Source: Pseudolactococcus reticulitermitis (lineage in GTDB: Bacteria; Bacillota; Bacilli; Lactobacillales; Streptococcaceae). Taken from it: DNA of 64,000 nt. A program made the position numbers and the translations under genes. Positions within the stretch are counted from its first letter, which is position 1. Each line of letters opens with the position of its first letter. This document shows positions 10,394 to 18,842 of the stretch, in pieces. Below the pieces are notes generated by a model. The model was not told the origin of the DNA. It ran no database searches and was given only the letters and a program-made list of their open reading frames with translations. The stretch spans positions 124,001 to 188,000 of the forward strand of contig NZ_BEDT01000005.1 in NCBI RefSeq assembly GCF_002260845.1, read 5' to 3'.

Positions 10394-10475
10394 GCTTATA
10401 TTGTAACAAAAAGTGGGATACTCGTCTTGTTTCTAGACTGGTTTGTGATTGGGAAAACGTGCTTGTAGTTGTTTT

Positions 10476-10555
10476 TAGATGTTATCCATGGTATATTTTG
10501 GACACTCATGCAAACTTTTGGTCATTCGTGGTATATTTTGGGTCGTTTATGACAT
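10476..10555 (+). repeat. Four 20-bp direct repeats upstream of the peptide operon
   Basis: Three close copies start at 10496, 10516 and 10536, each TTTTGG followed by a CAYTCRTG-like core. A diverged fourth at 10476 shares the GGTATA end with copy 2. Exact 20-bp spacing, about two helical turns, upstream of a weak promoter is what is seen at activator sites such as LytTR response regulators. The core is not a clean match to a known LytTR box, so the binding protein is unknown. Confidence 0.65.
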
Positions 10556-10695
10556 CTGGAAATTTTTTTAAAAAATTTGATGTATACTATAAGTAGTGAT
10601 AACCATCATGTAGGATAGATTTAGAATTCTAAATTTGATAAGCGCTTTTTAGGTGACAGAAAACAGAAGATTGAAAATTCCGAACCCTTAAAATA

Positions 10696-10724
10696 TTGAG
10701 GGTTAAAAGTGGAAAAATTATGAT
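10696..10724 (+). promoter_or_regulatory. Promoter of the peptide operon
   Basis: TTGAGG (10696-10701), 17-bp spacer, TATGAT (10719-10724), about 70 bp upstream of the first ORF. A second possible -10 (TATACT, 10583) lies nearer the direct repeats. Confidence 0.5.
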
Positions 10725-10794
10725 AGAATTTAGCTATGAAGATAAGACGTTATCTTTAACAAGTAGCGAATGCTAAATATTTAGGAGACATGCC

Positions 10795-11064
10795 ATGTAT
10801 TTTGTAACAGAAATCGATAGTGATTTGTATCTAGGACGTGAACTACTTTTTTCAAAAGAAAAACAAGTTTACTTTGAAAGAGTTGAAGCTAAACTCAATC
10901 AAGAGTTTACTCATGTAAAGGCAGTAAAGCTGTCTGAATTGTATGAAGATTTGAAAGATGAAAACACTACTGAGAAAATTATCCTTTCAAAATATGCAAA
11001 AGCTTATCAACATGCTATTCAAACAAGATATCCCAACGCGGATGTAAAAAATTATGAGGAGTGA
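10795..11064 (+). CDS. Unknown 89-residue protein, first gene of the peptide operon
   Basis: The start ATG follows TAGGAGACATGCC. The product is a soluble, charged protein with no signal peptide or membrane segment, probably largely helical (for example YFERVEAKLNQEF and EKIILSKYAKAYQHAI). No family is recognised. Its stop is 4 bp before the peptide ATG, and the peptide's ribosome site lies inside its last codons, so the two are translationally coupled. It could be an immunity protein, a leader-binding protein or a chaperone for the peptide; nothing in the sequence decides between these. Confidence 0.7.
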   Translation: MYFVTEIDSDLYLGRELLFSKEKQVYFERVEAKLNQEFTHVKAVKLSELYEDLKDENTTEKIILSKYAKAYQHAIQTRYPNADVKNYEE

Positions 11065-11068
11065 ACCT

Positions 11069-11221
11069 ATGGACAAAATTTTTGCACAATATGAAGAACT
11101 GAACGATGCTGAACTTTCTGCTGTAAAAGGTGGCGGCTATCGCTATGATGCAGTTGGTCGAATTTTAGCACCGTTGGTCAACTTTGCAGGTCAAGTGTTT
11201 AACGCTGCAACAGGAAATTAA
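11069..11221 (+). CDS. Double-glycine leader peptide (bacteriocin or pheromone precursor)
   Basis: A 50-residue ORF behind AGGAG with 7-nt spacing. Residues 1-22 form a typical double-glycine leader ending LNDAELSAVKGG, the site cut by C39-peptidase ABC exporters. The remaining 28 residues are amphipathic and Gly/Ala-rich, begin GYRYD and end in NAATGN. They have no Cys or Ser, one Thr (Thr48), two Tyr and one Pro. The class is either an unmodified class II bacteriocin, a signalling peptide, or a substrate of the glycosyltransferase encoded next. No exporter gene is adjacent. Confidence 0.85.
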   Translation: MDKIFAQYEELNDAELSAVKGGGYRYDAVGRILAPLVNFAGQVFNAATGN

Positions 11222-11222
11222 A

Positions 11223-11255
11223 AAATAGAGAGAGGCTACTTGCTCTCTTATTTTT
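11223..11255 (+). terminator. Attenuating terminator between the peptide and glycosyltransferase genes
   Basis: AAATAGAGAG pairs with CTCTCTTATTT (one bulge), followed by TTTTT at 11251-11255. It starts right after the peptide stop and before the next gene's ribosome site. Partial termination here would give far more peptide mRNA than enzyme mRNA, a common arrangement in RiPP and bacteriocin operons. Confidence 0.65.
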
Positions 11256-11271
11256 ATTATGAGAGGTTTTT

Positions 11272-12792
11272 ATGTATAAAAATTGGTTAACTGAAGATAT
11301 TGAATCTATGGCATCATCTATCAATTATTTAGAGATACTAGAAATTGCTAAAAAAATTGACTTGAAAAATGCTTTTAAAGAGAGTTATGAAACACTCTCA
11401 AAGAGAGAATATTTTGAGAAGTTAAATTTAAGATATCAAGATTTTTTAGCAAATAATACAATCGGAATTGCAATGCTTGTTAAAAATCAGGAAAAGCGAA
11501 TATATTCTGCTATATCCAATCTTTTAGAGTTGTGTGATGAGTTTGTCATTGTTGACACTGGTTCAACAGATAAAACAGTTGAGCAAATCAAGAAAATAGA
11601 ATCAGATAAATTGCAGCTTTTTTCAAAAGAGTGGGTTGAAGATTTTTCGGTGATGAGAAATTTTGTTATTTCTAAGGTAAAAACTGACTGGATTTTTTTT
11701 GTAGATTCTGATGAAATATTGTTTGAAAATGTTGATAAAAATAGATTAAGAAATACAGCTGCTTTACTAGCGTCTCTCAGTGATGAAAGTGTTGCAATTC
11801 AGTTTAAAATAAAAAGACCAAATCAAAGTAGCTTTACACTTGCAGAAAGAGGGCTTCGAAAAGGCACAACGCATTATGTTAATAAAATCCATGAGGAGTT
11901 GTATGATACTAAAATAATGAAAGTTAGAATTGACTTTCTTCTTGAAAATCAAGGTGCGCTCACTGAAGAAATCGAAAAATTTAATAAAACTGAACGTTAC
12001 AATAACTTAGTTAATGAAGAACTAGAGAAATCCACTAGTAATATAAAGATGTTGCTAAATTTTCCTTTTCCTCAGGGAGATGAAATCGAGAGTGAGCGAT
12101 ATTTTAAACTTGTAAATCGCGTCATATTAAAAAAAGAAAAGCAAGGTTGGAAAAAACATAATTTTCAGTTAACTGATGATTTTCATACACTGACTCAGAA
12201 ATATATCATGCTGCTTTTAAGTCTTGGTCGAATAGATGAACTGATTGATAAAACAGCGATATTATTGAGGTTATTTTCTGATAATTATTTCATGCTTTCG
12301 ATGAATAATTTAGGGAAAATTTTAAAGCAACATCAAAAGCAACAAAAGCAATTTGAACTATTTTTAGAACAGTATGCTGAGATTAACAACGAAACATCCT
12401 TTGAAACAACGCTGATGTCTAAAGACTATGCGTCTGCCATCACGGTTAAATATTTGTTTAGCTTAGGCGATTATAAAAATGCCGCTCAGTTATCTTTAGA
12501 AATAACGGATCAAGCGGCATTGGAATTGATTCAAAACGAGTCTAAATTTCTTAAAATGATTGATTTAAGTGATGAAGAATTATGTAAAATAAAAGGGGGC
12601 AATATTTCAAAAAAAATAAAACTGGAGCGCCAAGCGTTGAATCTCACCCAAGAGTGTCTAGCTCAAAAATTATTTGTTTCGCCACCTGTCATAGCAAATT
12701 GGGAGCATGAACGAAGTTATCCTAATATTCAACAAATTTTAGCACTGTCAGAATGTTTTGGCAAATCAACAGATTATCTGTTAAAGGATTGA
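11272..12792 (+). CDS. SunS-like family 2 glycosyltransferase fused to a leader-like motif and an XRE helix-turn-helix
   Basis: A 506-residue protein. Residues 62-150 are a GT-A/GT2 domain: AMLVKN (68-72), VDTGSTD (94-100), EDFSVMRN and the metal-binding DSDE (145-148), closest by eye to SunS-type peptide glycosyltransferases. A helical region follows to about 430. Residues 432-443 read LSDEELCKIKGG, a double-glycine leader motif very like the one ending the upstream peptide's leader. Residues 446-504 are an XRE-type helix-turn-helix (LNLTQECLAQKLFVSPPVIANWEHERSYPN). No frameshift is visible; one continuous ORF. It probably glycosylates the upstream peptide; the tail suggests built-in regulation. 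The combination is not one I recognise. Confidence 0.75.
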   Translation: MYKNWLTEDIESMASSINYLEILEIAKKIDLKNAFKESYETLSKREYFEKLNLRYQDFLANNTIGIAMLVKNQEKRIYSAISNLLELCDEFVIVDTGSTDKTVEQIKKIESDKLQLFSKEWVEDFSVMRNFVISKVKTDWIFFVDSDEILFENVDKNRLRNTAALLASLSDESVAIQFKIKRPNQSSFTLAERGLRKGTTHYVNKIHEELYDTKIMKVRIDFLLENQGALTEEIEKFNKTERYNNLVNEELEKSTSNIKMLLNFPFPQGDEIESERYFKLVNRVILKKEKQGWKKHNFQLTDDFHTLTQKYIMLLLSLGRIDELIDKTAILLRLFSDNYFMLSMNNLGKILKQHQKQQKQFELFLEQYAEINNETSFETTLMSKDYASAITVKYLFSLGDYKNAAQLSLEITDQAALELIQNESKFLKMIDLSDEELCKIKGGNISKKIKLERQALNLTQECLAQKLFVSPPVIANWEHERSYPNIQQILALSECFGKSTDYLLKD

Positions 12793-12853
12793 GATATCAA
12801 TTTTAAATGATATAAATAGTTGTTTAGTATTTGCCAATAAATTGCTTAGTTGT

Positions 12854-12876
12854 ATACCCTTTTGGGTATTTTTTTT
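12854..12876 (+). terminator. Intrinsic terminator of the peptide/glycosyltransferase operon
   Basis: ATACCC (12854-12859), a TTTT loop, GGGTAT (12864-12869), then a run of eight T. Confidence 0.85.
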
Positions 12877-12879
12877 GAA

Positions 12880-13026
12880 GTGGCGCTCGATAAGACAAAG
12901 TTGACAAGCAGTGAGGAAACAATTTTAGCCAAAGTTGCTATGCTGACAGTTGCCAGCGTTGTTTACGAAAAGGAAAATGATATGGCATGGTTGTTGGAAC
13001 AACTGAATTTTAGGAAAGAAAAGTAA
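12880..13026 (+). pseudogene. Fragment of a gene end (about 48 codons, no start signals)
   Basis: An open frame runs to a TAA at 13024-13026 and reads like a real protein end (ETILAKVAMLTVASVVYEKE...). There is no ribosome site at the only early start (GTG, 12880), and the frame begins in the terminator of the previous operon. It is best read as a remnant left by a deletion or insertion at the edge of the accessory island. Parent family not recognised. Confidence 0.35.
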
Positions 13027-13086
13027 CGAATAGCACTTAAATTTGGTATGATTATCAACTAAAGTGCAAAAATATACAGAAAACCA

Positions 13087-13115
13087 CTTGACAATCGTAT
13101 TTTTATTCAGTAAAA
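13087..13115 (+). promoter_or_regulatory. argG promoter with overlapping ARG-box-like sequence
   Basis: TTGACA (13087-13092), 17 bp, TAAAAT (13110-13115). The spacer sequence GTATTTTTATTCAG resembles half of the lactococcal ArgR/AhrC operator (WWATTCA type), fitting arginine repression. A second -10-like TATAAT lies at 13121. Confidence 0.6.
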
Positions 13116-13159
13116 TGTATATATAATCAAAAAACAAAGAAAATTGAGGATTGATAAAC

Positions 13160-14368
13160 ATGGCAAAAGAAAAAATTGTGCTCGCTTATTCAGGCGGTTT
13201 AGATACGTCAGTTGCCATCAAATGGCTCGTTGACGAGGGCTATGATGTCGTCGCGGCTTGTTTGGACGTTGGCGAAGGCAAAGACCTTGATTTCATCAAA
13301 GAAAAAGCCTTGACCGTTGGGGCTAGCGAGTCCTACGTGATCAATGCCAAAGAAGATTTCACCCATAACTATGTCGGTTACGCCATCAAAGGTAACCTCA
13401 TGTATGAGCAAAAATATCCCCTCGTTTCAGCCTTGTCTCGTCCATTGATCTCAAAAGCCTTGGTTGACGTGGCGCGGGAAACAGGTGCAGCCGGCATTGC
13501 TCACGGCTGTACGGGTAAAGGAAACGACCAAGTTCGTTTTGAAGTGGCGATTCATTCGCTTGCGCCTGACTTGAAAGTGTTAGCGCCTGTTCGGGAATGG
13601 AAGTGGTCGCGTGAGGCTGAAATCGAATATGCTAAAAAGAATGGCATTCCAGTACCTGCGGATCTTGACAATCCGTATTCGATTGACATGAACCTCTGGG
13701 GCCGTGCGATTGAAGCGGGGATTCTCGAAAATCCATGGAACGAATGTCCAGAAGACGCCTTCTTTATGACAACGTCTATCGAAAATGCACCAGATGCAGC
13801 TGAATTCATCGAACTGACCTTTGAAAAAGGCATTCCAGTTGCGCTCAATGGGCAAGCATTACCCTTGTACCAACTCATCAATGATGTCAATGTGATTGCC
13901 GGCAAACACGGCATCGGTCGGATTGACCACGTAGAAAATCGTCTGGTCGGGATTAAATCACGTGAAATCTATGAGTGTCCAGGGGCGACAGTCATTCTGA
14001 AAGCGCATAAAGACATCGAAGATATTACTTTTGTTCGTGAAGTGTCGCATTTCAAACCAGTTATCGAAAACGAACTTTCAAACACGATTTACAATGGGCT
14101 CTGGTTCAATCCAGCAACGGATGCGCTTAAAGCCTACATCGACAGTACACAAGAAGTTGTCAATGGGACCGTGAAAGTGAAACTTTACAAAGGCAATGCC
14201 ATCTGTATCGGCCGGAAGTCACCTAACTCACTTTATGATGAGAACTTGGCGACTTACACATCAGCTGACGAATTTGATCAAGATGCAGCGGTTGGTTTCA
14301 TCAAACTTTGGGGTCTGCCATCACAAGTCAACGCCCAAGTTTGGGATAAAATCGAACAAGAAAAATAA
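13160..14368 (+). CDS. argG: Argininosuccinate synthase
   Basis: Joins citrulline and aspartate with ATP to form argininosuccinate in arginine synthesis. The protein is 402 residues. The N-terminal [16 protein letters not shown] is the PP-loop ATP pyrophosphatase signature, and [13 protein letters not shown] is the second family signature. The start is the ATG at 13160 behind TTGAGGA; an upstream in-frame TTG (13151) would sit on the ribosome site. argH follows after 329 bp. Confidence 0.97.
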   Translation: MAKEKIVLAYSGGLDTSVAIKWLVDEGYDVVAACLDVGEGKDLDFIKEKALTVGASESYVINAKEDFTHNYVGYAIKGNLMYEQKYPLVSALSRPLISKALVDVARETGAAGIAHGCTGKGNDQVRFEVAIHSLAPDLKVLAPVREWKWSREAEIEYAKKNGIPVPADLDNPYSIDMNLWGRAIEAGILENPWNECPEDAFFMTTSIENAPDAAEFIELTFEKGIPVALNGQALPLYQLINDVNVIAGKHGIGRIDHVENRLVGIKSREIYECPGATVILKAHKDIEDITFVREVSHFKPVIENELSNTIYNGLWFNPATDALKAYIDSTQEVVNGTVKVKLYKGNAICIGRKSPNSLYDENLATYTSADEFDQDAAVGFIKLWGLPSQVNAQVWDKIEQEK

Positions 14369-14697
14369 ATAATAGTCATCAAATAAACCAAGTCAGAGAA
14401 CTGGATTTGAGACACTCAAGGCAATCATCTTTATAAAGATGTCGCTTGGTCTGGTTAAGAAATGCCGTGAGATTTTACCAGATAGTTAAATAGAAATTAA
14501 AAGTAATCAGAGAGTTACCATTTCGCTTAAAGGCGCTAGATTAGGCGCTTTTTTGATAGAATGAACCTAACCGCTGTAAATCAAGCACCTCATATTAGTT
14601 TCGGTGGTTACTAACCACTTAAAGTCAAGCACCGTAACTAAAATCATTAAAAATTATCTAATTAACAGCGAACAATTATAGCACAAAGGAGAACAAC
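14369..14697. other. argG-argH intergenic region with terminator and dyads
   Basis: No gene. It contains ATCTTTATAAAGAT (a palindrome), a terminator at 14529-14555, GTGGTT/AACCAC as a 6-bp stem within a larger CGGTG...CACCG pairing, and TCAAGCACC twice. argH therefore likely has its own regulated promoter. Confidence 0.5.
14529..14555 (+). terminator. Intrinsic terminator after argG
   Basis: AAAGGCGC (14529-14536) pairs with GCGCTTTT (14545-14552) with one G-U pair, followed by a T run. Confidence 0.7.
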
Positions 14698-16092
14698 ATG
14701 GCAAAACTATGGGGCGGTAGATTTGAAGAAAGTCTAGATAAAAAAACAGAAGCCTTCGGCGCATCGATTACCTTTGATCAAAAAATGGCACGCCAAGACT
14801 TAAAAGGGAGTCTTGCACATGTGACCATGCTGGCAACAACGGGAATTTTAACAACTGAGGAAGCGGAACAAATCAAGGCAGGCATCCAAAAAGTTGAAGC
14901 CAAATACGAGGCGGGCGAGATTGACTTCAAAATCGAAAACGAAGATATTCATATGAATATGGAGACTTACCTGCACGCTGAAATCGGATCAGTCGCAGGC
15001 AAGCTCCACACCGCTCGCTCGCGCAATGACCAAGTGGCAACAGACATGCACCTCTGGATGAAAGATACCTTATCAGAAACCATGGCTAAATTGGAAAACT
15101 TGCGTGAGGTCATTGTCAACCTAGCTTCAAATCACGTCGAGACAATCATGCCTGGGTATACACACTTGCAGCATGCCCAGCCGATTTCATTTGGTCACCA
15201 TCTTATGGCTTACTACAGTATGTTGACCCGCGATTTTGAGCGTTTTGGCTCTAATATGCAACACGCTGATATTTCGCCGCTAGGAGCGGCGGCACTTGCT
15301 GGCACGACTTTCCCCATTGACCGGAAAGAAACTGCTGAGCTTATGGGCTTTAGCGATGTTTATGTGAATTCGATGGATGCGGTCAGTGACCGTGATTTTA
15401 TCCTCGAATTTCTCAGTAATGCCAGTATCCTCATGATGCATTTGTCACGTTTTTGTGAGGAGATTATCCTTTGGTGTAGCCATGAGTTTCAGTTTGTGAC
15501 CTTATCGGATGCTTTCTCAACAGGCTCGTCAATCATGCCACAGAAGAAAAATCCGGATATGGCTGAGCTGATTCGGGGTAAGTCTGGACGCGTTTATGGC
15601 AATCTTTTCGGCCTGCTCACGGTCATGAAATCTCTGCCCTTGGCCTACAACAAGGACTTGCAGGAAGACAAGGAAGGCATGTTTGACACGGCAGAGACGA
15701 TTTTGACTAGCCTTGATGTTATGGCAGGCATGCTCTCAACCTTGTCGGTCAACGAAACGGTCATGGCTGAGGCGACTGAGCAAGATTTCTCGAACGCCAC
15801 AGAGCTGGCGGACTATCTGGCTGCCAAGGGGTTGCCTTTCCGCCAAGCGCACGAAATCGTCGGGGAAATGGTGCTAGCATGCACGAAAGCGGGCTATTAT
15901 TTGCAAGATGTGCCATTAGCGCGCTACCAAGAAGTTTCGCCACTCATCGAAGCGGACATCTATGAGACTTTGAAGTCACGGACTGCTGTTCAACGCCGTA
16001 ATTCCTATGGTGGGACAGGCTTTGAGCAAGTCAAGATGCAAATTGCTTTGGCGCAGGCAGCTTTGAAAAAAGAGAACTCTGAAAAGGCATGA
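14698..16092 (+). CDS. argH: Argininosuccinate lyase
   Basis: Splits argininosuccinate into arginine and fumarate, the last step of arginine synthesis. The protein is 464 residues, normal for the fumarase/aspartase superfamily. The signature [12 protein letters not shown] starts at residue 276 and carries the catalytic serine loop. [12 protein letters not shown] and the His of the [11 protein letters not shown] loop are also present. The start ATG follows AAAGGAGAACAAC. It is paired functionally with argG upstream. Confidence 0.97.
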   Translation: MAKLWGGRFEESLDKKTEAFGASITFDQKMARQDLKGSLAHVTMLATTGILTTEEAEQIKAGIQKVEAKYEAGEIDFKIENEDIHMNMETYLHAEIGSVAGKLHTARSRNDQVATDMHLWMKDTLSETMAKLENLREVIVNLASNHVETIMPGYTHLQHAQPISFGHHLMAYYSMLTRDFERFGSNMQHADISPLGAAALAGTTFPIDRKETAELMGFSDVYVNSMDAVSDRDFILEFLSNASILMMHLSRFCEEIILWCSHEFQFVTLSDAFSTGSSIMPQKKNPDMAELIRGKSGRVYGNLFGLLTVMKSLPLAYNKDLQEDKEGMFDTAETILTSLDVMAGMLSTLSVNETVMAEATEQDFSNATELADYLAAKGLPFRQAHEIVGEMVLACTKAGYYLQDVPLARYQEVSPLIEADIYETLKSRTAVQRRNSYGGTGFEQVKMQIALAQAALKKENSEKA

Positions 16093-16119
16093 CGTGTCAT
16101 TTTCAGTCGAATAAATCAG

Positions 16120-16148
16120 AAATGTACCTTTGACAGGGTGCATTTTTT
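16120..16148 (+). terminator. Intrinsic terminator of argH
   Basis: AAATGTACC (16120-16128) pairs with GGTGCATTT (16137-16145, one G-U pair), followed by a T run. Confidence 0.75.
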
Positions 16149-16198
16149 GCATATTTATGGTAGAATTGGGTAGATAAATTACTGTAGGAGAATCTATT

Positions 16199-16549
16199 TT
16201 GGCAATCAAAAAAGCTTTACGAATTAAGAAAAAGATTGACTTTGATAACATTTTTTCTGCCAGAAAATCAACGGCTAACAAGAAATTTGTGGTCTACCAA
16301 TTACCTTCTCAAACACCCCATTTTAGAGTAGCGATTTCAGTCAGCAAGAAATTAGGCAATGCGGTCACTCGAAATCGTGTCAAACGGCTTGTCAGACACG
16401 CCTTAATGCCACTTTCAGCTAATTTATCACAGACAGATTTTGTGATTGTCTGCCGAAAAGGCGTTGAAACCTTGACCTTTGCTGAGGTGCAAAAAAATTT
16501 GATGCATGTTTTGAAAGTCGCAAAAATTTATCACAAAACAGAAGCATAA
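16199..16549 (+). CDS. rnpA: Ribonuclease P protein component
   Basis: Protein subunit of RNase P, which matures tRNA 5' ends. The protein is 116 residues. The RNR signature (AVTRNRVKRLVRHAL) and the basic N-terminus (LRIKKKIDFDNIF) are typical. I choose the TTG at 16199 because GTAGGAG ends 8 bp upstream and the N-terminus MAIKKA matches the family. It is the first gene of rnpA-yidC-jag, then rpmH, the usual streptococcal order. Confidence 0.95.
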   Translation: MAIKKALRIKKKIDFDNIFSARKSTANKKFVVYQLPSQTPHFRVAISVSKKLGNAVTRNRVKRLVRHALMPLSANLSQTDFVIVCRKGVETLTFAEVQKNLMHVLKVAKIYHKTEA

Positions 16550-16593
16550 TCAGTACCAATTTTTAGAAATATCGTGAATAGAAAAGGAAAATT

Positions 16594-17406
16594 GTGAAGA
16601 AAAAACTTAAATTAGTCGGCCTATCAGGACTAGCCATCCTTATTTTAACAGGCTGTGGTCGCACAGATATTACAGGACACACAAGTGGTATTTGGGAGCA
16701 ATTTGTCTACGGCTTTGCCCAAATTATCCGCTTCCTCTCATTTGGTGGTGTTGTCGGTCTAGGTATTATTTTATTCACCCTCGTCATCAGAACGCTCTTG
16801 TTGCCGTTGATGCACATTCAAACAAAATCAACGCGCAAAATGCAGGAAGTGCAGCCTGAATTGAAAAAAATTCAAGCGCAGTACCCAGGTAAAGACGCTG
16901 AAAGCAAACGCATCGTTGCTGAAAAAACACAGGAACTTTATGCAGAACATGGTGTCAATCCGTATATGGGCTGTTTACCACTGCTTGTTCAGATGCCGAT
17001 TCTTTGGGCTTTGTACCAAGCCATTACCCGTGTTGGTTTTCTGCGGGATGGGCACTTCCTCTGGTTTGATATTTCGGGTCATGACCCTTACTTTATCTTG
17101 CCCATCCTTGCCGCACTTTTTACCTTTGCCAGCTCATGGTTGACCATGAAAGCAGCACCTGAAAAGAATGGCATGACAACTGCCATGACTTATGTGATGC
17201 CAGTGCTTATCTTCTTGATGGGGATAAGCGTTGCAGCCGGTGTCGCGCTTTATTGGACGGTTTCAAATGCCTACCAAGTCTTCCAAACTCTGCTTTTGAA
17301 CAATCCGTTCAAGCTTCAAGAAGAACGTGCCGCCAAGGCAAATGCTGAAAAAAATAAAGAAAAAGCCCGTCAAAAAGCATTGGCAAAAGCTAAGAAGAAA
17401 AAATAA
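16594..17406 (+). CDS. yidC: Membrane protein insertase YidC (lipoprotein)
   Basis: Inserts and folds membrane proteins, alone or with Sec. The protein is 270 residues. The signal peptide ends in the lipobox LTGC, so the mature protein starts with a lipid-modified Cys. Five membrane segments of the YidC/Oxa1 core follow ([35 protein letters not shown] and others), and the C-terminus is Lys/Ala-rich and cytoplasmic. The start is the GTG at 16594 behind AAAAGGAAA. It lies 44 bp after rnpA and before jag. Confidence 0.95.
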   Translation: MKKKLKLVGLSGLAILILTGCGRTDITGHTSGIWEQFVYGFAQIIRFLSFGGVVGLGIILFTLVIRTLLLPLMHIQTKSTRKMQEVQPELKKIQAQYPGKDAESKRIVAEKTQELYAEHGVNPYMGCLPLLVQMPILWALYQAITRVGFLRDGHFLWFDISGHDPYFILPILAALFTFASSWLTMKAAPEKNGMTTAMTYVMPVLIFLMGISVAAGVALYWTVSNAYQVFQTLLLNNPFKLQEERAAKANAEKNKEKARQKALAKAKKKK

Positions 17407-17476
17407 TCATTAGGCACTTGTCCCAGGCAAGTCAATGAATATCAAAGCAATACCTCATAAAGGAGTAGTTAACGAA

Positions 17477-18373
17477 ATGGCTATTTTTACAGGAAATACA
17501 GTAGATGAAGCGATTGAGCGCGGGTTGAAAAAACTCGGCGCCAAACGTGAAAATGTCCATATTCAAATCGAACAAAAAGATAAGAAAGGCTTTCTGGGCA
17601 TCGGTAAAAAGCGTGCGCGGGTTAATATTGATGCGATTCATGAAGAAACTGTTCGTCAGGCAGATAGACTTGCGACACGTGGTTTAGATGCCGATTTCGT
17701 CGCCGAATCACCAAAGGTTCAGTCTGCCATGGAAGCAACGCTTGAATTGTCACAAGTGGTGAAAGCCGTCAAAGCAGCTGAAAAAGCTAGCACAGGTGAT
17801 TTGAGCCAAGAAGACAAAGAAGCGATTATCGAAGAAGCTAAAAATGAAATCGCAGTCAGAAAGTTATTTGAACTTCAGAGTGTTCCGGAATCCCTAGTAG
17901 AAGAAGACGCGCTGACACAAAATCAAAATAAAGTGATTAAGGAAGTCTCCAAATATTTGACTTTGATTACACAAGATATGGGCGTGCCAGCAACGGTTTC
18001 AGCCCAAAATGATGGTAATCTGATTATTTTTAATCTGAAATCATCACAAGATGGTTTGTTAATCGGTAAGCATGGTAAAATTCTACAAGCTTTGCAAGTT
18101 TTGGCTAAGGCTTACGCCAATAGTTTGACGGAAGAGCGTGTTATCTTGGCGATTAACGTTGGCGATTATCACGAAAAACGCAAAGTCTATATCACAAGTT
18201 TAGCCCACCATGCAGCGAAACGTGCGCGTCATGGTGAAACAGTCTATATCAACGATTTACAAAGTAATGAACGTAAAATCGTCCATGCGATTATCTCGCT
18301 TGAATCAGGCGTTACCAGCCGTTCTGTCGGACGTGACAGCGGTCGCTATATCGTTGTGACAAAAGAAAATTAA
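17477..18373 (+). CDS. jag: RNA-binding protein Jag (KhpB/EloR)
   Basis: A regulator of cell elongation and envelope synthesis in cocci, acting as an RNA-binding protein with KhpA. The protein is 298 residues. The Jag-N domain carries KGFLGIGKKRA, a linker follows, then a KH domain (GLLIGKHGKILQALQVL) and a C-terminal R3H domain (ERKIVHAIISLESGVTSRSVGRDSGR). The start is the ATG at 17477 behind AAAGGAG; an upstream in-frame ATG at 17435 has no site. It is cotranscribed with yidC. Confidence 0.93.
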   Translation: MAIFTGNTVDEAIERGLKKLGAKRENVHIQIEQKDKKGFLGIGKKRARVNIDAIHEETVRQADRLATRGLDADFVAESPKVQSAMEATLELSQVVKAVKAAEKASTGDLSQEDKEAIIEEAKNEIAVRKLFELQSVPESLVEEDALTQNQNKVIKEVSKYLTLITQDMGVPATVSAQNDGNLIIFNLKSSQDGLLIGKHGKILQALQVLAKAYANSLTEERVILAINVGDYHEKRKVYITSLAHHAAKRARHGETVYINDLQSNERKIVHAIISLESGVTSRSVGRDSGRYIVVTKEN

Positions 18374-18392
18374 GATAAAAATTTAGAATACC

Positions 18393-18421
18393 TTGACAAT
18401 TATCGGTAAAAACGATAGAAT
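18393..18421 (+). promoter_or_regulatory. rpmH promoter
   Basis: TTGACA (18393-18398), exactly 17 bp, TAGAAT (18416-18421), about 100 bp before the rpmH start. Confidence 0.75.
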
Positions 18422-18518
18422 ATTAGGGTATGTTTAGTAACTGATCAAAAGCCTAGGCTAGACATAAGATTGTTGGTTTACCGACAATCAAAAATTCTGT
18501 ACAGGAGGAAGAAACATT

Positions 18519-18653
18519 ATGAAACGCACTTTTCAACCAAGTAAACGTAAACGTCAAAAAACACACGGTTTCCGTAAACGTATGTCTACTAAAAACGGCC
18601 GTCGCGTCGTTGCTAGCCGTCGTCGTAAAGGACGCGCAGTTTTGACTGCATAA
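18519..18653 (+). CDS. rpmH: Ribosomal protein bL34
   Basis: A 44-residue, very basic ribosomal protein of the large subunit: [19 protein letters not shown], then the conserved [19 protein letters not shown]. The start follows the strong site ACAGGAGGAAG. It has its own promoter and terminator, fitting its high expression. Confidence 0.98.
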   Translation: MKRTFQPSKRKRQKTHGFRKRMSTKNGRRVVASRRRKGRAVLTA

Positions 18654-18666
18654 AAACGCTAAAAAG

Positions 18667-18698
18667 AACATAGATACTCGAGCCTATGTTTTTTTTTG
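18667..18698 (+). terminator. Intrinsic terminator of rpmH
   Basis: AACATAG (18667-18673) pairs with CTATGTT (18684-18690), followed by about nine T. Confidence 0.85.
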
Positions 18699-18808
18699 TT
18701 GTCTTTTTAATAATGATGAAAGCAATATTTCCAAAAATAAACTGAATAGAACTTAAAATATATATAGTTTTTACAGACATCTTTGCCCAATTTTTGATAC
18801 AATGGTAA

Positions 18809-18822
18809 TGGAAACGATTACA
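18809..18822 (+). promoter_or_regulatory. CcpA cre site upstream of the aldo/keto reductase
   Basis: TGGAAACGATTACA differs from the consensus TGWAANCGNTNWCA at one position. It lies 6 bp downstream of a TACAAT -10 box (18798-18803), a position expected for catabolite repression. Confidence 0.65.
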
Positions 18823-18842
18823 AATCAAGAAAGGCACTTACC

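Larger units (their letters stand above)
10394..10794. other. Regulatory region of the double-glycine peptide operon
   Basis: About 400 bp without a gene. It holds four 20-bp direct repeats (10476-10555), a TATACT -10-like box (10583-10588), a palindrome TTTAGAATTCTAAA, a small stem (AACCCTTA/TGAGGGTT, 10683-10704), a good sigma-A promoter (10696-10724) and a 7-bp stem (10739-10756). It is visibly AT-richer than the flanking housekeeping genes. Confidence 0.6.

Noticed and set aside
11272-12792. Frameshift or artificial fusion of a glycosyltransferase gene with a separate regulator gene
   Set aside because: The frame is open throughout, no ribosome site or start stands before the helix-turn-helix, and the leader-like motif is placed exactly at the domain border. 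A natural gene fusion remains possible.
14369-14528. T-box or other known riboswitch upstream of argH
   Set aside because: No T-box core and no recognisable aptamer; only simple dyads.
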